Shown: positions 41,037 through 51,942, numbered from the stretch's first letter. The stretch: 64,000 nt of DNA from Prauserella marina (GCF_002240355.1 NZ_CP016353.1:2034501-2098500), one strand, 5' to 3'. A program made the numbers and translations. Notes: a model not told the origin generated them from the letters alone.

Positions 41037-42382
41037 CCAGTTCAGCGGTACTACTCGTCATCGCCGCTGTGCTGATCCTCTTCGGCGGTGTCTTCGCCGC
41101 CGCGGACGCGGCCGTCAGCACGGTGTCACAGGCACGGGCCGAGGGGCTCGTACGTTCGGGGAGAGCCGGAGCTCGCCAGCTGGTCGCGGTGCTCGGCGAG
41201 CGCAGCAGGCACATCAACCTGTTGCTGTTGCTGCGGATGAGCTGCGAGCTGACCGCGACCGTGCTCGTGACCGTCGTGAGCGTGCGCTGGTTCGACCCGG
41301 TGTGGCTCGCGGTCGTCGTCGCGGGGCTGATCATGGTGCTCGTCAGCTACGTGCTGGTCGGTGTCGGCCCCCGCACGCTCGGTCGCCAGCACCCCTACGG
41401 CATCGGGCTGCTCGTCGCGGGCCCCGTGCGCGTGCTGGGCACGGTGCTCGGCCCGCTCAGCAAGCTGCTCATCATCCTCGGCAACGCCATCACCCCCGGC
41501 CGGGGTTTCCGCGAGGGCCCGTTCACCACCGAGACCGAACTGCGTGAGCTGGTCGATCTCGCCGGAGAGCGCGGTGTCGTCGGCACCGACGAGCGCGAGA
41601 TGATCCACTCGGTGTTCGAACTGGGCGACACCGTCGCCCGCGAGGTCATGGTGCCCCGCACCGAGATCGTCTGGATCGAGAAGGGCAAGACGGTACGCCA
41701 GGCGCTCGCGTTGTCGATCCGTACCGGATTCACGCGGCTGCCCGTCATCGGCGAGTCCGTCGACGACATCGTCGGCGTCGTCAACCTCAAGGACCTGGTC
41801 AACGCCTCGATGGCCGACGGCGGCGCGAACCGCGAGGTGAGCGAACTGATGACGCAGGCGAGCTTCGTTCCCGACTCGAAGCGGCTCGACGGCCTGCTCA
41901 AGGAAATGCAGGTCTCGCGCTATCACATGGCCATCGCCGTCGACGAGTACGGCGGAACGGCTGGTGTGCTGACCATCGAGGACATCCTGGAGGAGATCGT
42001 CGGTGAGATCACCGACGAGTCGGACACCGGGGAACGGCCTCCCGTCGAACACCTCGGCGACCACGTGGTGCGGGTGTCGGCCAGGCTCGGCATCGACGAT
42101 CTCGGCGAACTGTTCGGTCTCGACCTCGCGGGCCACGACGTCGAAACCGTGGGCGGGCTGCTGGCCGAGCGGCTGGGCCGCGTACCGTTGCCCGGCGCGG
42201 AAGGCGAGGTCGACGGCCTGCGGCTCCGCGCCGAAGGCGGCAAGGACCGCAGGGGGCGCATGCGGATCACCACGGTGGTCGTGTGCCCTGCCAGTGAGGA
42301 ACTCGCGCTGGTGCTGCCGGGAAACGACCGCCAGAACGGCAGCGAAGAGCGAGACAAGGATAGGAGCGTCGAACATGCCTGA
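41033..42382 (+). CDS. CNNM/CorC-family membrane protein (hemolysin-like, CBS pair)
   Basis: A 449-residue member of the UPF0053/CNNM family. The N-terminal domain has about four hydrophobic segments ([20 protein letters not shown]..., [19 protein letters not shown]). A CBS pair follows ([40 protein letters not shown]), and the C-terminal transporter-associated domain is at the end. Such proteins are linked to Mg2+ or Co2+ efflux. It overlaps ybeY by GTGA and the next small gene by 8 nt. The ybeY-corC-era order is well conserved. Confidence 0.92.
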   Translation: MTSSAVLLVIAAVLILFGGVFAAADAAVSTVSQARAEGLVRSGRAGARQLVAVLGERSRHINLLLLLRMSCELTATVLVTVVSVRWFDPVWLAVVVAGLIMVLVSYVLVGVGPRTLGRQHPYGIGLLVAGPVRVLGTVLGPLSKLLIILGNAITPGRGFREGPFTTETELRELVDLAGERGVVGTDEREMIHSVFELGDTVAREVMVPRTEIVWIEKGKTVRQALALSIRTGFTRLPVIGESVDDIVGVVNLKDLVNASMADGGANREVSELMTQASFVPDSKRLDGLLKEMQVSRYHMAIAVDEYGGTAGVLTIEDILEEIVGEITDESDTGERPPVEHLGDHVVRVSARLGIDDLGELFGLDLAGHDVETVGGLLAERLGRVPLPGAEGEVDGLRLRAEGGKDRRGRMRITTVVVCPASEELALVLPGNDRQNGSEERDKDRSVEHA

Positions 42383-42710
42383 CCTCGACCCGGAGGACGA
42401 GAAGATCATCATTCTCGCCAGGTCGACGCGAGCGCGTACCCAGGCAGCGGAAGGCGCCGCCGTCCGCGATCTCGACGGTCGTACCTACGCGGCGGGCACC
42501 GTCTCGCTGCCCTCGATGAAGCTCACCGCCATCCAGGCGGCGGTAGCGGCCGCCGTGTCCAGCGGCGCGGAGGGGCTCGAAGCCGCCGCCGTCGTCACCG
42601 GTGACTCGCTGGTGGCGGAGGCGTCCGTGCACGCCGTGCGCGACCTCGCGCCGTCGGCCCCGATCCTGCGCGCCGACCTCGACGGGGTCGTCCAGGAGAT
42701 CGTCACGTGA
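42375..42710 (+). CDS. Cytidine-deaminase-like protein lacking catalytic residues
   Basis: A 111-residue protein in the position of mycobacterial Rv2365c, between corC and era. Its pattern ([20 protein letters not shown], then [11 protein letters not shown]) follows a cytidine deaminase fold up to the site where the zinc motif C/H-A-E should be. Here it reads [10 protein letters not shown]. No Cys occurs anywhere, so the PCxxC zinc ligands are also absent. It cannot be a normal deaminase and may be a structural or binding relic. The start ATG at 42375 follows AGGAG; it overlaps era by GTGA. Confidence 0.8.
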   Translation: MPDLDPEDEKIIILARSTRARTQAAEGAAVRDLDGRTYAAGTVSLPSMKLTAIQAAVAAAVSSGAEGLEAAAVVTGDSLVAEASVHAVRDLAPSAPILRADLDGVVQEIVT

Positions 42711-43627
42711 ACCAGCTTTCGCGGGAAACGCCGGAGGATCACCGTTCCGGTTTCGCCTGCTTCGTCGGCCGTCCCAACGCGGGCAAGTCGACGCTGACCA
42801 ACGCGCTGGTGGGTACCAAGATCGCGATCACGTCGAGCAAGCCGCAGACCACGCGGCACGCGATCAGGGGCATCGTGCACCGTCCCGACGCGCAGCTGGT
42901 CATCGTGGACACCCCGGGATTGCACCGGCCACGCACGCTGCTCGGCCAGCGGCTCAACGACGTCGTCAGGTCGACGTGGTCCGAAGTGGACGTCATCGGC
43001 TTCTGCGTTCCCGCCAACGAGAAGATCGGTCCAGGCGACCGCTACATCGCGGGAGAGCTGGCCAAGGTCGCCCGCAGGACTCCCGTCGTCGGCATCGTCA
43101 CCAAGACCGACCTCGTTCCGGCACAGCGGGTCGCCGAGCAACTTCTCGCCTTGCAGGAGGTCATGGAGTTCGCCGACCTCGTCCCGGTGTCGGCCGTCGA
43201 CGGCTACCAGGTCGGCACGCTGTCCGACGTGCTCGTCGCGCAGTTGCCGGAAGGACCGCAGCTCTACCCTGACGGTGACCTCACCGACGAGCCCGAGCAG
43301 ACGCTCGTCGCCGAACTCATCAGGGAAGCCGCGCTGGAAGGCGTCCGCGACGAACTGCCGCACTCCATCGCGGTGACCATCGAGGAGATGGACAACCGCG
43401 AGGGCAGGGACGACCTCGTCGACATCTACGCGCTGGTGTACGTCGAGCGGCCCAGCCAGAAGGGCATCGTCCTCGGTCACAAGGGCAGCAGGCTCAAGGA
43501 GGTCGGCGCGAACGCCCGCAAGCAGATCGAGGCGCTTCTGGGGACCAAGGTGTATCTCGACCTGCACATCAAGGTCGCCAAGGACTGGCAGCGCGATCCG
43601 AAGCAGCTGCGCAAGCTCGGTTTCTGA
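42707..43627 (+). CDS. era: GTPase Era
   Basis: A 306-residue Era GTPase that binds 16S rRNA and aids 30S assembly. G1 is GRPNAGKST (residues 21-29), G3 DTPG, G4 TKTD, and G5 VSAVDG. The C-terminal KH domain includes IVLGHKGSRLKEVGANARKQ and ends KQLRKLGF. The GTG start overlaps the preceding gene by 4 nt. Length and domain order are standard for the family. Confidence 0.97.
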   Translation: MNQLSRETPEDHRSGFACFVGRPNAGKSTLTNALVGTKIAITSSKPQTTRHAIRGIVHRPDAQLVIVDTPGLHRPRTLLGQRLNDVVRSTWSEVDVIGFCVPANEKIGPGDRYIAGELAKVARRTPVVGIVTKTDLVPAQRVAEQLLALQEVMEFADLVPVSAVDGYQVGTLSDVLVAQLPEGPQLYPDGDLTDEPEQTLVAELIREAALEGVRDELPHSIAVTIEEMDNREGRDDLVDIYALVYVERPSQKGIVLGHKGSRLKEVGANARKQIEALLGTKVYLDLHIKVAKDWQRDPKQLRKLGF

Positions 43628-43687
43628 GCGCGGTGCCGTGCGCGGTCGGGTCTCCGTTCGCACACTCGTTCGTGCGACGATGAGCCG

Positions 43688-44551
43688 GTGAGTCTGTATC
43701 GGGACACCGGTGTGGTGCTGCGGGTGCACAAGCTCGGCGAGGCCGACCGCATCATCACCCTGCTGACCCGCAGGCATGGCAAGGTGCGGGCCGTCGCGAA
43801 GGGCGTCAGGCGGACCACCTCCCGGTTCGGGGCGAGGCTCGAACCGTTTGGGCACGTCGACGCGCAGTTCTACACCGGCCGCACGCTCGACGTGATCACC
43901 CAGGTCGAGACCGTCGACGCCTTCGCGTTGCCCATCGTCGGCGACTACCAGCGGTACACGGCGGCCAGCGCGATCACCGAGACGGCCGACCGGCTCGCCG
44001 TCGAGGAGGGCGAGCCGGCGCTGAAGCTGTACCTGCTGGTCACCGGTGCGCTCAGGGCGCTGGCTGAGGGCAGCCGGGATGCCTCGCTGGTGCTCGACGC
44101 GTTCCTGCTCAGGGCGATGGTCTACGCGGGATGGGCGCCCGCGATCACCGAGTGTGCCCGCTGCGGTGACCCAGGCCCGCACAACGCGTTCAACGTGCAG
44201 GCAGGCGGGTCGTTGTGCGGGCGGTGCAGGGTGCCCGGCTCGGTACATCCCGCGCCAGAGGTGCTGGTGCTGCTCGCCGCGCTGCTGCACGGCGACTGGC
44301 CGGTGGCGGAGGAGACGACGTTTCCCGTTCGCCGCGACGTGAGCGGCCTCGTCGCCGCCCACCTGCAATGGCATCTCGAACGGCAGTTGCGTTCGCTGCC
44401 GTTCGTCGAACGCCGTGCCCGTGAGGCTCCGATCGACGGCAGGTTAGGGTCGGACGCGGTTTCCGGCGATACGGAGGTAACAGGTGCGGCGCAGGGCACG
44501 CGAAGCCGTGACGTCACTGGAGGAGTCACGGGGGGCGGTGCGGGCGCCTGA
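43688..44551 (+). CDS. recO: DNA repair protein RecO
   Basis: A 287-residue RecO. The N-terminal OB fold begins [20 protein letters not shown] and continues [17 protein letters not shown] central helical region and a zinc-type Cys cluster (CARCGDPGP...LCGRCR) follow. RecO loads RecA with RecR at gaps. The GTG start at 43688 is 60 nt after era. Its 3' end overlaps uppS by 68 nt, a long overlap supported by the strong uppS ribosome site within recO. The C-terminal ~40 residues (after VERRAREAP) are Gly/Thr-rich and probably disordered. Confidence 0.94.
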   Translation: MSLYRDTGVVLRVHKLGEADRIITLLTRRHGKVRAVAKGVRRTTSRFGARLEPFGHVDAQFYTGRTLDVITQVETVDAFALPIVGDYQRYTAASAITETADRLAVEEGEPALKLYLLVTGALRALAEGSRDASLVLDAFLLRAMVYAGWAPAITECARCGDPGPHNAFNVQAGGSLCGRCRVPGSVHPAPEVLVLLAALLHGDWPVAEETTFPVRRDVSGLVAAHLQWHLERQLRSLPFVERRAREAPIDGRLGSDAVSGDTEVTGAAQGTRSRDVTGGVTGGGAGA

Positions 44552-45350
44552 CCCGCATCCTTCGGGGGCGCGGCCACCGCGCATTCCCTCGGAACTGGTG
44601 CCCAACCACGTGGCGCTCGTGATGGACGGCAACGGCCGGTGGGCCAATCAGCGCGGGCTTCCTCGCATCGAGGGGCACAAGCGCGGTGAGGCGGTGATGA
44701 TCGACGTCGCCAGCGGCGCGGTCGAACTGGGCGTGCGGTGGCTGTCGGTGTACGCGTTCTCGACGGAGAACTGGAAACGCAGCCCCGACGAGGTGCGGTT
44801 CCTGATGGGCTTCAACCGCGACACGATCCGCAGGCAGGTCGACTACCTCGGTTCGATCGGGGTACGGATCCGCTGGGCGGGCCGTCGGCCGAAGCTGTGG
44901 CGAAGCGTCATCAAGGAGCTGGAGGTGGCGGAGGAGAAGACCAAGCACAACACGCTGCTCAACATGACGATGTGCGTGAACTACGGCGGCAGGGCCGAGG
45001 TCGCCGACGCCACGCGCAGGATCGCGCGCCTGGCCGCCGATGGGGCCATCAACCCCGACAAGGTCGACGAGCGCATGATCGCGAAGTACCTGTACCAGCC
45101 CGACATGCCCGACGTGGACCTCTTTCTGCGGCCGTCGGGTGAACTACGGACGTCGAACTTCATGCTGTGGCAGTCGGCCTACGCGGAGTTCGTCTTCCAG
45201 GACACGCTGTTTCCCGACTTCGACCGCACGAAGCTGTGGGAGGCGTGCCTCGACTACGCCAAGCGGGACCGCCGGTTCGGCGCCGCGATCGACAACTCGG
45301 CCTCCCGGTCGGGCAGGAACCCGTCCACCGACAAGGAAGGCACCTCATGA
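44484..45350 (+). CDS. uppS: Isoprenyl (undecaprenyl/decaprenyl) diphosphate synthase
   Basis: A 288-residue cis-prenyltransferase that makes the long-chain lipid carrier diphosphate for cell-wall synthesis. The diphosphate site is [12 protein letters not shown] with catalytic Asp48. VKRGHKRGE-like [10 protein letters not shown], the [10 protein letters not shown] segment and the C-terminal [19 protein letters not shown] are all characteristic. The GTG at 44484 has a GGAGG site six bases upstream and adds ~35 residues before the core, as in mycobacterial homologues. It is coupled to the next gene by ATGA. Confidence 0.96.
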   Translation: MRRRAREAVTSLEESRGAVRAPDPHPSGARPPRIPSELVPNHVALVMDGNGRWANQRGLPRIEGHKRGEAVMIDVASGAVELGVRWLSVYAFSTENWKRSPDEVRFLMGFNRDTIRRQVDYLGSIGVRIRWAGRRPKLWRSVIKELEVAEEKTKHNTLLNMTMCVNYGGRAEVADATRRIARLAADGAINPDKVDERMIAKYLYQPDMPDVDLFLRPSGELRTSNFMLWQSAYAEFVFQDTLFPDFDRTKLWEACLDYAKRDRRFGAAIDNSASRSGRNPSTDKEGTS

Positions 45351-45769
45351 ACTCGGAAGCCGCCGACACCGCGGCGCTGCTCACCGCGGCCAAGGAGGCA
45401 CTGGAGCGTTACCTTGAGGTCCGCGTCGACGACGACGGCACGCTGACGTTCTCGCATGCCGACGTCCCGTGTGTCGTACAGGCGACGAGCCTCGGCGAGG
45501 GGCTCGCGGTACTCAGTCTTACGTGTGTAGTTGCCTGGGATCTTCCGGACGACCCGGCGCTCGCCGCGGCGGTCGCGGAGCGGGCGGGACAGGGCTTGTT
45601 CGGCACGCTCGGCATCGTGCACACCGAGGCCGGCATGGACCTGACCTTGCGTTATGCGTTTCCGGCAGGCGGATTGGACAGCGGGCCGCTCGGCACGCTG
45701 CTGATGCTCGTGGTGTCGACGGCGTCTCAGGTGCGGGCGGACCTGCTTGGCGCGGAGTCCTCATCGTGA
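45347..45769 (+). CDS. YbjN-like / SsfX3-like small conserved protein
   Basis: A 140-residue acidic protein with alpha/beta pattern ([54 protein letters not shown]), resembling YbjN or type III chaperone-fold proteins. Actinobacteria keep such a gene next to uppS (Rv2360c in mycobacteria, by position). Its start overlaps the uppS stop by ATGA and has GGAAGG upstream. The function is unknown. I see no catalytic motif or membrane segment. Confidence 0.7.
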   Translation: MNSEAADTAALLTAAKEALERYLEVRVDDDGTLTFSHADVPCVVQATSLGEGLAVLSLTCVVAWDLPDDPALAAAVAERAGQGLFGTLGIVHTEAGMDLTLRYAFPAGGLDSGPLGTLLMLVVSTASQVRADLLGAESSS

Positions 45770-45786
45770 CCTAGCATCCGCGGGAA

Positions 45787-46815
45787 ATGACAACGGTTTC
45801 CGACAGCGATCTTGACGAGGCGGACCCGCCGCGCGGGCCCCGCCGCTGGCGCGTCACCTCGGTCGAGGTGCTGTGCGTCGTGTTGCTGCTCGCGATCGTC
45901 GGCCAGTCCTGGTTGCGGACGGCGTTCGATCTTCCCGCGCTGCGCACCGGTGCCACCGTGTTCGTGGCCGTGTGCGTACAGGCCCTTCCTTTCCTCGTGC
46001 TCGGTGTGCTCATCAGCGGGGCGATCGCCGCGTTCGTCCCCGCGAGGGTGCTGCGCAAGGTGCTGCCGAAATCGGAGAGCGCCGCCGTCGGCGTCGCCGG
46101 AGTTTCCGGGATCGCGCTCGCCGGTTGCGAGTGCGCTTCTGTTCCCGTCGCGCGCAGGCTGATCGGCCAGGGCGTCGCGCCCTCGGCCGCGCTGACGTTC
46201 CTGCTCGCCGCGCCCGCGGTGAACCCGATCGTCATCGTCTCGACCGCGGTGGCCTTCCCCGGCGAACCGGGCATGGTGCTCGCCAGGTTCGTGGGATCGC
46301 TGGCGACGGCGATGGTCATGGGCTGGTTGTGGATCCGCTTCGGCAAGCTCGAATGGATCGTGGAACGCGCGTTGCGCAAGCTGCCGGACGTGCACGGAAA
46401 GGCGAGATGGACGACCTTCGCCGAGACGGCGAGGGCAGATCTGGTCGACGCGGGTGGATTCCTGGTGCTCGGCGCGCTGATCTCGGCCGCGTTGAACGTC
46501 GTCGTCCCCGACTCGTGGTTCGGTGCGCTTGGCGACCAGATCGTGCTCGGGATCCTCGTCATGGCGGTGCTCGCGGTCGTGCTGTCGCTGTGCAGTGAGG
46601 CCGACGCGTTCGTCGCGGCGTCGCTGTCGGCGCTTCCGTTGTTGCCACGCTTGGTTTTCCTCGTCGTCGGGCCAGCCATCGACGCGAAGCTGTTCGCGCT
46701 CCAGGCCGGTACGTTCGGCAAGACGTTCGCGTTGCGGTTCGCTCCGGCGACCTTCGTCGTCGCCGTGTGTTGTGGTGTGCTCGCCGGACTGGTGTTCCTC
46801 GGAGGTGTCCGATGA
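45787..46815 (+). CDS. Permease of the DUF318/YcgR-ArsP type
   Basis: A 342-residue membrane protein with about 8-9 TM helices. The family motif is GCECASVPVARRLIGQGVAP, followed by AALTFLLAAPAVNPIVIV; the second half repeats the pattern (LSLCSEADAFVAASL). Members with the CxCxSVP motif include ArsP-type organoarsenical exporters and B. subtilis YcgR. It is translationally coupled to the TIGR03943 protein that follows, the same pair as YcgR-YcgQ. The pair runs convergently toward zur-smtB, suggesting a metal-linked function, which is inference. Confidence 0.87.
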   Translation: MTTVSDSDLDEADPPRGPRRWRVTSVEVLCVVLLLAIVGQSWLRTAFDLPALRTGATVFVAVCVQALPFLVLGVLISGAIAAFVPARVLRKVLPKSESAAVGVAGVSGIALAGCECASVPVARRLIGQGVAPSAALTFLLAAPAVNPIVIVSTAVAFPGEPGMVLARFVGSLATAMVMGWLWIRFGKLEWIVERALRKLPDVHGKARWTTFAETARADLVDAGGFLVLGALISAALNVVVPDSWFGALGDQIVLGILVMAVLAVVLSLCSEADAFVAASLSALPLLPRLVFLVVGPAIDAKLFALQAGTFGKTFALRFAPATFVVAVCCGVLAGLVFLGGVR

Positions 46816-47540
46816 GGAGGGAAACCCAGAACATCCTGTTGCTGTTGCTGGGTGGCGCGCTGATCAAGATCTCGCTCAACGGCGACTACCTGCGCTACGT
46901 GAAACCGGCGCACCTGCCGTGGCTCATCGCGGGCGGGGTGGTCATGGTGCTGCTCGGCGGCGTGGCCGTCGTGCGTGACCTCGTCTCGGCGAAAGCGCAC
47001 CACGACGGCGACGAGGGGCACGGTGGGCACGATCATCCGGCGAGAGCGGCCTGGTTGCTGATGGTGCCGGTGCTCGCCGTGTTCCTCGTGGCGCCGCCCG
47101 CGCTCGGCTCCGATTCGGTCACGCGCTCGACCGCCGACGCGCCGACCGAGCCAGGTGCGGCCTTCCCCCCGCTGCCCGGTGAGGACGACGTGGACGTCGT
47201 TCCGCTGTCACTGTCGGACTTCGTGAGCAGGGCGGGCTGGGACGAGACCGGCTCCCTGAACGGCCGCACCGTGTCACTGTCGGGCTTCGTGGTGCAGAGC
47301 GAGCAGAACACGCTGCTGGCGAGGCTGGTGATCAGTTGCTGCGCCGCCGACGCCTTTCCGGTGCGGGTCGCGCTCACCGGCGAGCAGGCGGCTGGACTGC
47401 CTGACGACACCTGGATCGAGGTCACGGGGACGCTGGTGCCCGACGGTGCCGATGGCGCGGGCGAGGCGGGCTATGTCCCCAGCTTCGAGGTCGAGACACT
47501 GGCCGAGATCCCGGAGCCCCGGGACCGTTACGAGTACTGA
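46812..47540 (+). CDS. TIGR03943/YcgQ-like membrane-anchored protein with His-rich loop
   Basis: A 242-residue protein with two N-terminal TM helices (LLLLLGGALIKISLN; LPWLIAGGVVMVLLGGVAVV), a His-rich cytoplasmic loop (AHHDGDEGHGGHDHPA), a third TM, and an OB-like extracytoplasmic domain with LVISCCAADAFPVRVAL. Family members pair with the YcgR-type permease. The His cluster can bind a divalent metal. The ATG at 46812 has GGAGG six bases upstream and overlaps the permease stop by ATGA. It is convergent with zur (15 nt gap). Zinc or cobalt transport, or metal delivery to the permease, is plausible but unproven. Confidence 0.86.
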   Translation: MRRETQNILLLLLGGALIKISLNGDYLRYVKPAHLPWLIAGGVVMVLLGGVAVVRDLVSAKAHHDGDEGHGGHDHPARAAWLLMVPVLAVFLVAPPALGSDSVTRSTADAPTEPGAAFPPLPGEDDVDVVPLSLSDFVSRAGWDETGSLNGRTVSLSGFVVQSEQNTLLARLVISCCAADAFPVRVALTGEQAAGLPDDTWIEVTGTLVPDGADGAGEAGYVPSFEVETLAEIPEPRDRYEY

Positions 47541-47555
47541 CCGGCTACGACCAGG

Positions 47556-47981
47556 TCACGAACGGGCCGCGCAGCTCTCGCACGTGCCGACGATCTCGAC
47601 GGTGTGGGTGATGTCGGAGAATCCGTTGCCCGCCGCGATCTTCTCGGCCCACCGCTCGACGGCGGGGCCCTCGACCTCGACGGTGAAGCCGCAATGACGG
47701 CACACCAGGTGATGGTGATGGTGGTCGGAGCAGCGCCGGAAGAGCGCCTCGCCGGAGCCGGTGCGCAGCACGTCGATCTCGCCCGCTTCCGACAGCGACT
47801 GCAACGTGCGGTAGACGGTGGTGAGGCCGATGCCCTCGCCGCGCTGCCTGAGCTGGTCGTACAACTCCTGCGCCGAGCGGAAGTCGTCGACCTCGGCCAG
47901 TAGCTCCACGACGGCGGCACGCTGCTTGGTGGCCCTGCGCCCCGGCATCGGCGCGCGCCCCCGGGTGACCGGTGTGCTCAT
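47556..47981 (-). CDS. zur: Fur-family zinc regulator Zur
   Basis: A 141-residue Fur-family repressor. The winged helix is at about residues 20-80 (DFRSAQELYDQLRQRGEGIG, then LTTVYRTLQSLSEAGEI). The metal and dimer domain has HHHHHLVCRHCGFTVEV and ends CESCAA, giving the two C-x-x-C structural zinc pairs. The arrangement with a preceding SmtB/ArsR gene identifies it as Zur (FurB) as in mycobacterial smtB-zur. It represses zinc-uptake genes when zinc is plentiful. Its start overlaps the smtB stop by 4 nt. The site of action is not visible in the window. Confidence 0.92.
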   Translation of the reverse strand: MSTPVTRGRAPMPGRRATKQRAAVVELLAEVDDFRSAQELYDQLRQRGEGIGLTTVYRTLQSLSEAGEIDVLRTGSGEALFRRCSDHHHHHLVCRHCGFTVEVEGPAVERWAEKIAAGNGFSDITHTVEIVGTCESCAARS

Positions 47982-48382
47982 GCCCGCACTCCCTCCTGCA
48001 CGTGTTCGACGGCGTCGATCACGATATGCGCAAGGTGGTCGTCGACGAGGCGGTAGGCGACTTCCCTTCCCCTGCGCTCACCGTGTACGACCCCCGCTGC
48101 CTTCAGCACTCTCAGATGCTGGCTGATCAGCGGTTGCGCGACGTCGAGCGCTTCGACCAGTTCGTGGACGCAGCGGTCGCCGTCGCGCAGTTGCAGGACG
48201 ATCGCGATGCGCACCGGGGCGGCCAGCGCGCGCAGCAGCTCACCCGCGTCGGCGAGGGTACGCGCGGGAGGGGCGGGTACCGGCTCCGGCTGCCCCTCCG
48301 GTGAGTGTTCGTGGCGCTCCGCCTCGGCGGGAAGCCCCGCCGCCGCTCCGGCCGTGCTCGCTCCGGGACTCACCGCCGGCAT
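47978..48382 (-). CDS. smtB: SmtB/ArsR-family metal-sensing repressor
   Basis: A 134-residue ArsR/SmtB regulator. The N-terminal ~40 residues are Ala/Pro/His/Glu-rich, including HEHSPEG. The winged helix includes LLRALAAPVRIAIVLQLRDG, then VAQPLISQHLRVLKAAGVVHGERR. The alpha-5 metal site is DDHLAHIVIDAVEH (Asp, His, His, Glu spacing), as in zinc-sensing SmtB/CzrA. It is first in the smtB-zur operon. By analogy to mycobacteria it represses this operon at low zinc and is released by zinc. A weak inverted repeat GTTG-N8-CAAC at 48399-48414 lies upstream; I regard it as low confidence. Confidence 0.88.
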   Translation of the reverse strand: MPAVSPGASTAGAAAGLPAEAERHEHSPEGQPEPVPAPPARTLADAGELLRALAAPVRIAIVLQLRDGDRCVHELVEALDVAQPLISQHLRVLKAAGVVHGERRGREVAYRLVDDHLAHIVIDAVEHVQEGVRA

Positions 48383-48574
48383 GCTGCCTCCAGCCTTGGT
48401 TGTGAAGCGTCAACGGACCATGCTCTACCATCCTAGTGCGCCGCCGGGAGTGACCCCGGTCTCGCGATAGCGCGCCTCGTGCTGGTCCATCCGAGTGGGT
48501 TCCGGATGTTCGTGTCCCGGCTGCCGCGCGTCGTGGGCAAAGTGAAACGCCATCGCGTCACAAGGCTGGGAGAT

Positions 48575-49630
48575 ATGACTCGATCCGTGACGAAGCTTGC
48601 CGCCTGCGCCTTGGTGCTCGGGCTCGCGACGGCTCCGGGTATCGCCAACGCGCAGACCGCTCCAGAAGCCGTTGACGAGGCGACGGGCCCCGTCGCCTAC
48701 GCCAACGTCGCCGCGCTGTCGATCGGCGAGGACGGAACCGGCGGTTCGGTCATCACGGAGACGCAGCGGTCCCCGCTGCTGCCAGGCACGTCCCGGCTCG
48801 CGCAGAGCCGCGCGCAGCTTCCCGGTTCCGATGGTGAGCGCGAGGCGGCCGGGCCCCACTACCTGCTCGACCTCGGCGACTTCGAGCAGGGGGACAGCCC
48901 GTTCCCCGGCCGTGAGCACGACGTCACCGCGTCGCTGGCCGACACCGGGGTGCCGAGTGCGGCCACCGAAGCCGACATCGCGCTGCGGGACCTCGACTCC
49001 GGCACGACCGTGCTCGCGATGGAGGAGATGCGGACCTCGGCCAGCTGCGCGGGCACCGACGAGCTGAGCACGGAGGCCACCGCCGCGAAGCTGTGGCTGC
49101 TTGACGAGGACGGTGCCGAGCTGCGCGAAGCGCGGCTGCCCTCCGGTGACCAGCAAGCCGAGTACACCGGTCTGCCCTTCGGCGCGCCGACCGAGATCGA
49201 CGGCGCCGCCGAACAGACCTCCGACGTCGTCATCAGCAGGATCACCTCGCTGGAGGGACTGCAACGGCAGCAGGAATGGCGCGGCGGCGACGTCGACGCG
49301 GCCGCTGGCTGGCAGGTGCGCATCGTCACCCACGCCAAGGACGCCGAAGGCGCCGACCTCGACGACGTGACCACCACCTTCGTGCTCGGCGGTGTGAGCT
49401 GCTCGCTGCCGGCGGGCTTCACCCAGACCACGCGAGAGAGCGAACGTCCCGCCGAGGTCGTTCCGGTGAAGATCCCGGCAGGCCCGAGCGACGCGGGAGG
49501 TCAGGCAGACTCATGGAACGCGTGGGGCGTCGGCCTGCTCGGCGGTGGTCTCGCGCTCGGCGCGGTCGCGGTCGCGGTCGCCCTCCGCAGAACCCCCGCT
49601 CCCGGCTCGGTACGCGGCGAGGACGGCTAG
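48575..49630 (+). CDS. Secreted, C-terminally membrane-anchored surface protein
   Basis: A 351-residue exported protein. Residues 1-27 are a signal peptide (MTRSVTKLAACALVLGLATA...ANAQ). A long extracytoplasmic part rich in Asp/Glu/Ser/Thr follows, with two Cys (ASCAG and VSCSLPAG). A C-terminal TM helix (VGLLGGGLALGAVAVAVAL) ends in RR and a short tail. No LPxTG-type sorting signal precedes the TM, although a class F sortase gene follows 4 nt later. ATG at 48575 is chosen for the signal peptide; the longer frame from 48479 is not needed. It is probably processed or organised with the sortase, but how is unclear. Confidence 0.82.
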   Translation: MTRSVTKLAACALVLGLATAPGIANAQTAPEAVDEATGPVAYANVAALSIGEDGTGGSVITETQRSPLLPGTSRLAQSRAQLPGSDGEREAAGPHYLLDLGDFEQGDSPFPGREHDVTASLADTGVPSAATEADIALRDLDSGTTVLAMEEMRTSASCAGTDELSTEATAAKLWLLDEDGAELREARLPSGDQQAEYTGLPFGAPTEIDGAAEQTSDVVISRITSLEGLQRQQEWRGGDVDAAAGWQVRIVTHAKDAEGADLDDVTTTFVLGGVSCSLPAGFTQTTRESERPAEVVPVKIPAGPSDAGGQADSWNAWGVGLLGGGLALGAVAVAVALRRTPAPGSVRGEDG

Positions 49631-49634
49631 CGCC

Positions 49635-50294
49635 ATGCGAAGGCGCGGGCTCGCGGCCTGGCTCGGCGCGGTCGCCGTCGTCGCCGTCGCGGCGGGAACG
49701 ATTCTGCTCACCCAGCGTGGTGAGCAGCCGTCACCCTCGGCCGCGCCACCCGCCCCGCCCGTGACGACGGAGAGTCCGGCACCGCCGCCCAGCACGACCG
49801 AGGTCGCGCCGAAGGCAGAGCCCGCGCGGCGCGCCACGGCCTCCGCCCAGCAACCGGGCACGGTCCGGCTCCCCGACGGCGGCACGGCGACCTTGGTGCG
49901 CAAGGAAGTCACGCCCGACGGGACACTGCCCATTCCCGACGGGCTCGGCGAGGCCACGTGGTGGGGCGCGGAACTCGGCGCAGACCAAGGCGTCGCGTTG
50001 TTATCCGGTCACGTCAACTGGAACGGCCAGACCGGGCCGTTCGCCGAACTGTGGCGGGACCAGACCGGGCAGCGCGTGACCGTGGTCGACGCGGATGGCG
50101 GCCACTGGGTCTACGAGATCACCGAGGCGGTGACACTGCACAAGAACGAGTTGCCCCGGCACGCGGGGGAACTGTTCGCGCAGGACGGCCCACACCGCCT
50201 CGTGCTGGTCACGTGTGGTGGCGACTACGTCGGCGGAACCGACGGCTACGAGGACAACCGGATCGTCACGGCACGCCTGCTCACCCGTCCGTGA
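49635..50294 (+). CDS. Class F sortase
   Basis: A 219-residue sortase. An N-terminal TM anchor (residues ~7-25) is followed by a Pro/Ser/Thr-rich linker and the catalytic beta-barrel. The catalytic residues are His126 (LLSGHVNW), Cys194 (LVTCGGDY) and Arg209 (EDNRIVTA), in the order required for sortases. Class F enzymes are typical of actinobacteria and cleave LPxTG-like signals at the cell surface. It begins 4 nt after the anchored surface protein, so it forms an operon with it. No LPxTG substrate is encoded in the window. Confidence 0.92.
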   Translation: MRRRGLAAWLGAVAVVAVAAGTILLTQRGEQPSPSAAPPAPPVTTESPAPPPSTTEVAPKAEPARRATASAQQPGTVRLPDGGTATLVRKEVTPDGTLPIPDGLGEATWWGAELGADQGVALLSGHVNWNGQTGPFAELWRDQTGQRVTVVDADGGHWVYEITEAVTLHKNELPRHAGELFAQDGPHRLVLVTCGGDYVGGTDGYEDNRIVTARLLTRP

Positions 50295-50394
50295 GCGGCG
50301 CATCCCCGGGGGAACGCCGCCGAGTACGCGGGATACGCTGGTAGCTCAGAGTCAGTGTCCGTTCGTTCAACATCCGCATGCCCCGGAGCGTGGA

Positions 50395-51783
<1,389 letters not shown>

Positions 51784-51797
51784 GTCACTTTTTTTTC

Positions 51798-51844
51798 ACA
51801 GCGCGCCCGCGATGACGTCGACGACGTTCTCGCGGGCGCGCTGT
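51798..51844 (+). terminator. Long hairpin after glyS
   Basis: A perfect 15-bp stem (51798-51812 with 51830-51844) has a 17-nt loop and begins 14 nt after the glyS stop. A run of eight T lies before the hairpin, not after it, so it is not a textbook intrinsic terminator. It may end transcription as a strong GC hairpin without a U-tract, as often proposed in actinomycetes. Confidence 0.55.
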
Positions 51845-51942
51845 CGTGGTGCCCCAGGAGGGCCACGGTCGGCGGTGAAACCGGCACCGTGGGTGAGCAC
51901 CGCGTCCGGCGCGATCGCGTGCCTTTGGTAAGAATTGACGGT

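Noticed and set aside
48399-48414. GTTG-N8-CAAC inverted repeat upstream of smtB as SmtB operator
   Set aside because: Only 4-bp arms; expected by chance and unlike known AT-rich SmtB sites.
51789-51796. T8 run taken as the terminator U-tract of glyS
   Set aside because: It precedes rather than follows the hairpin, so it is not an intrinsic terminator tail on the plus strand.
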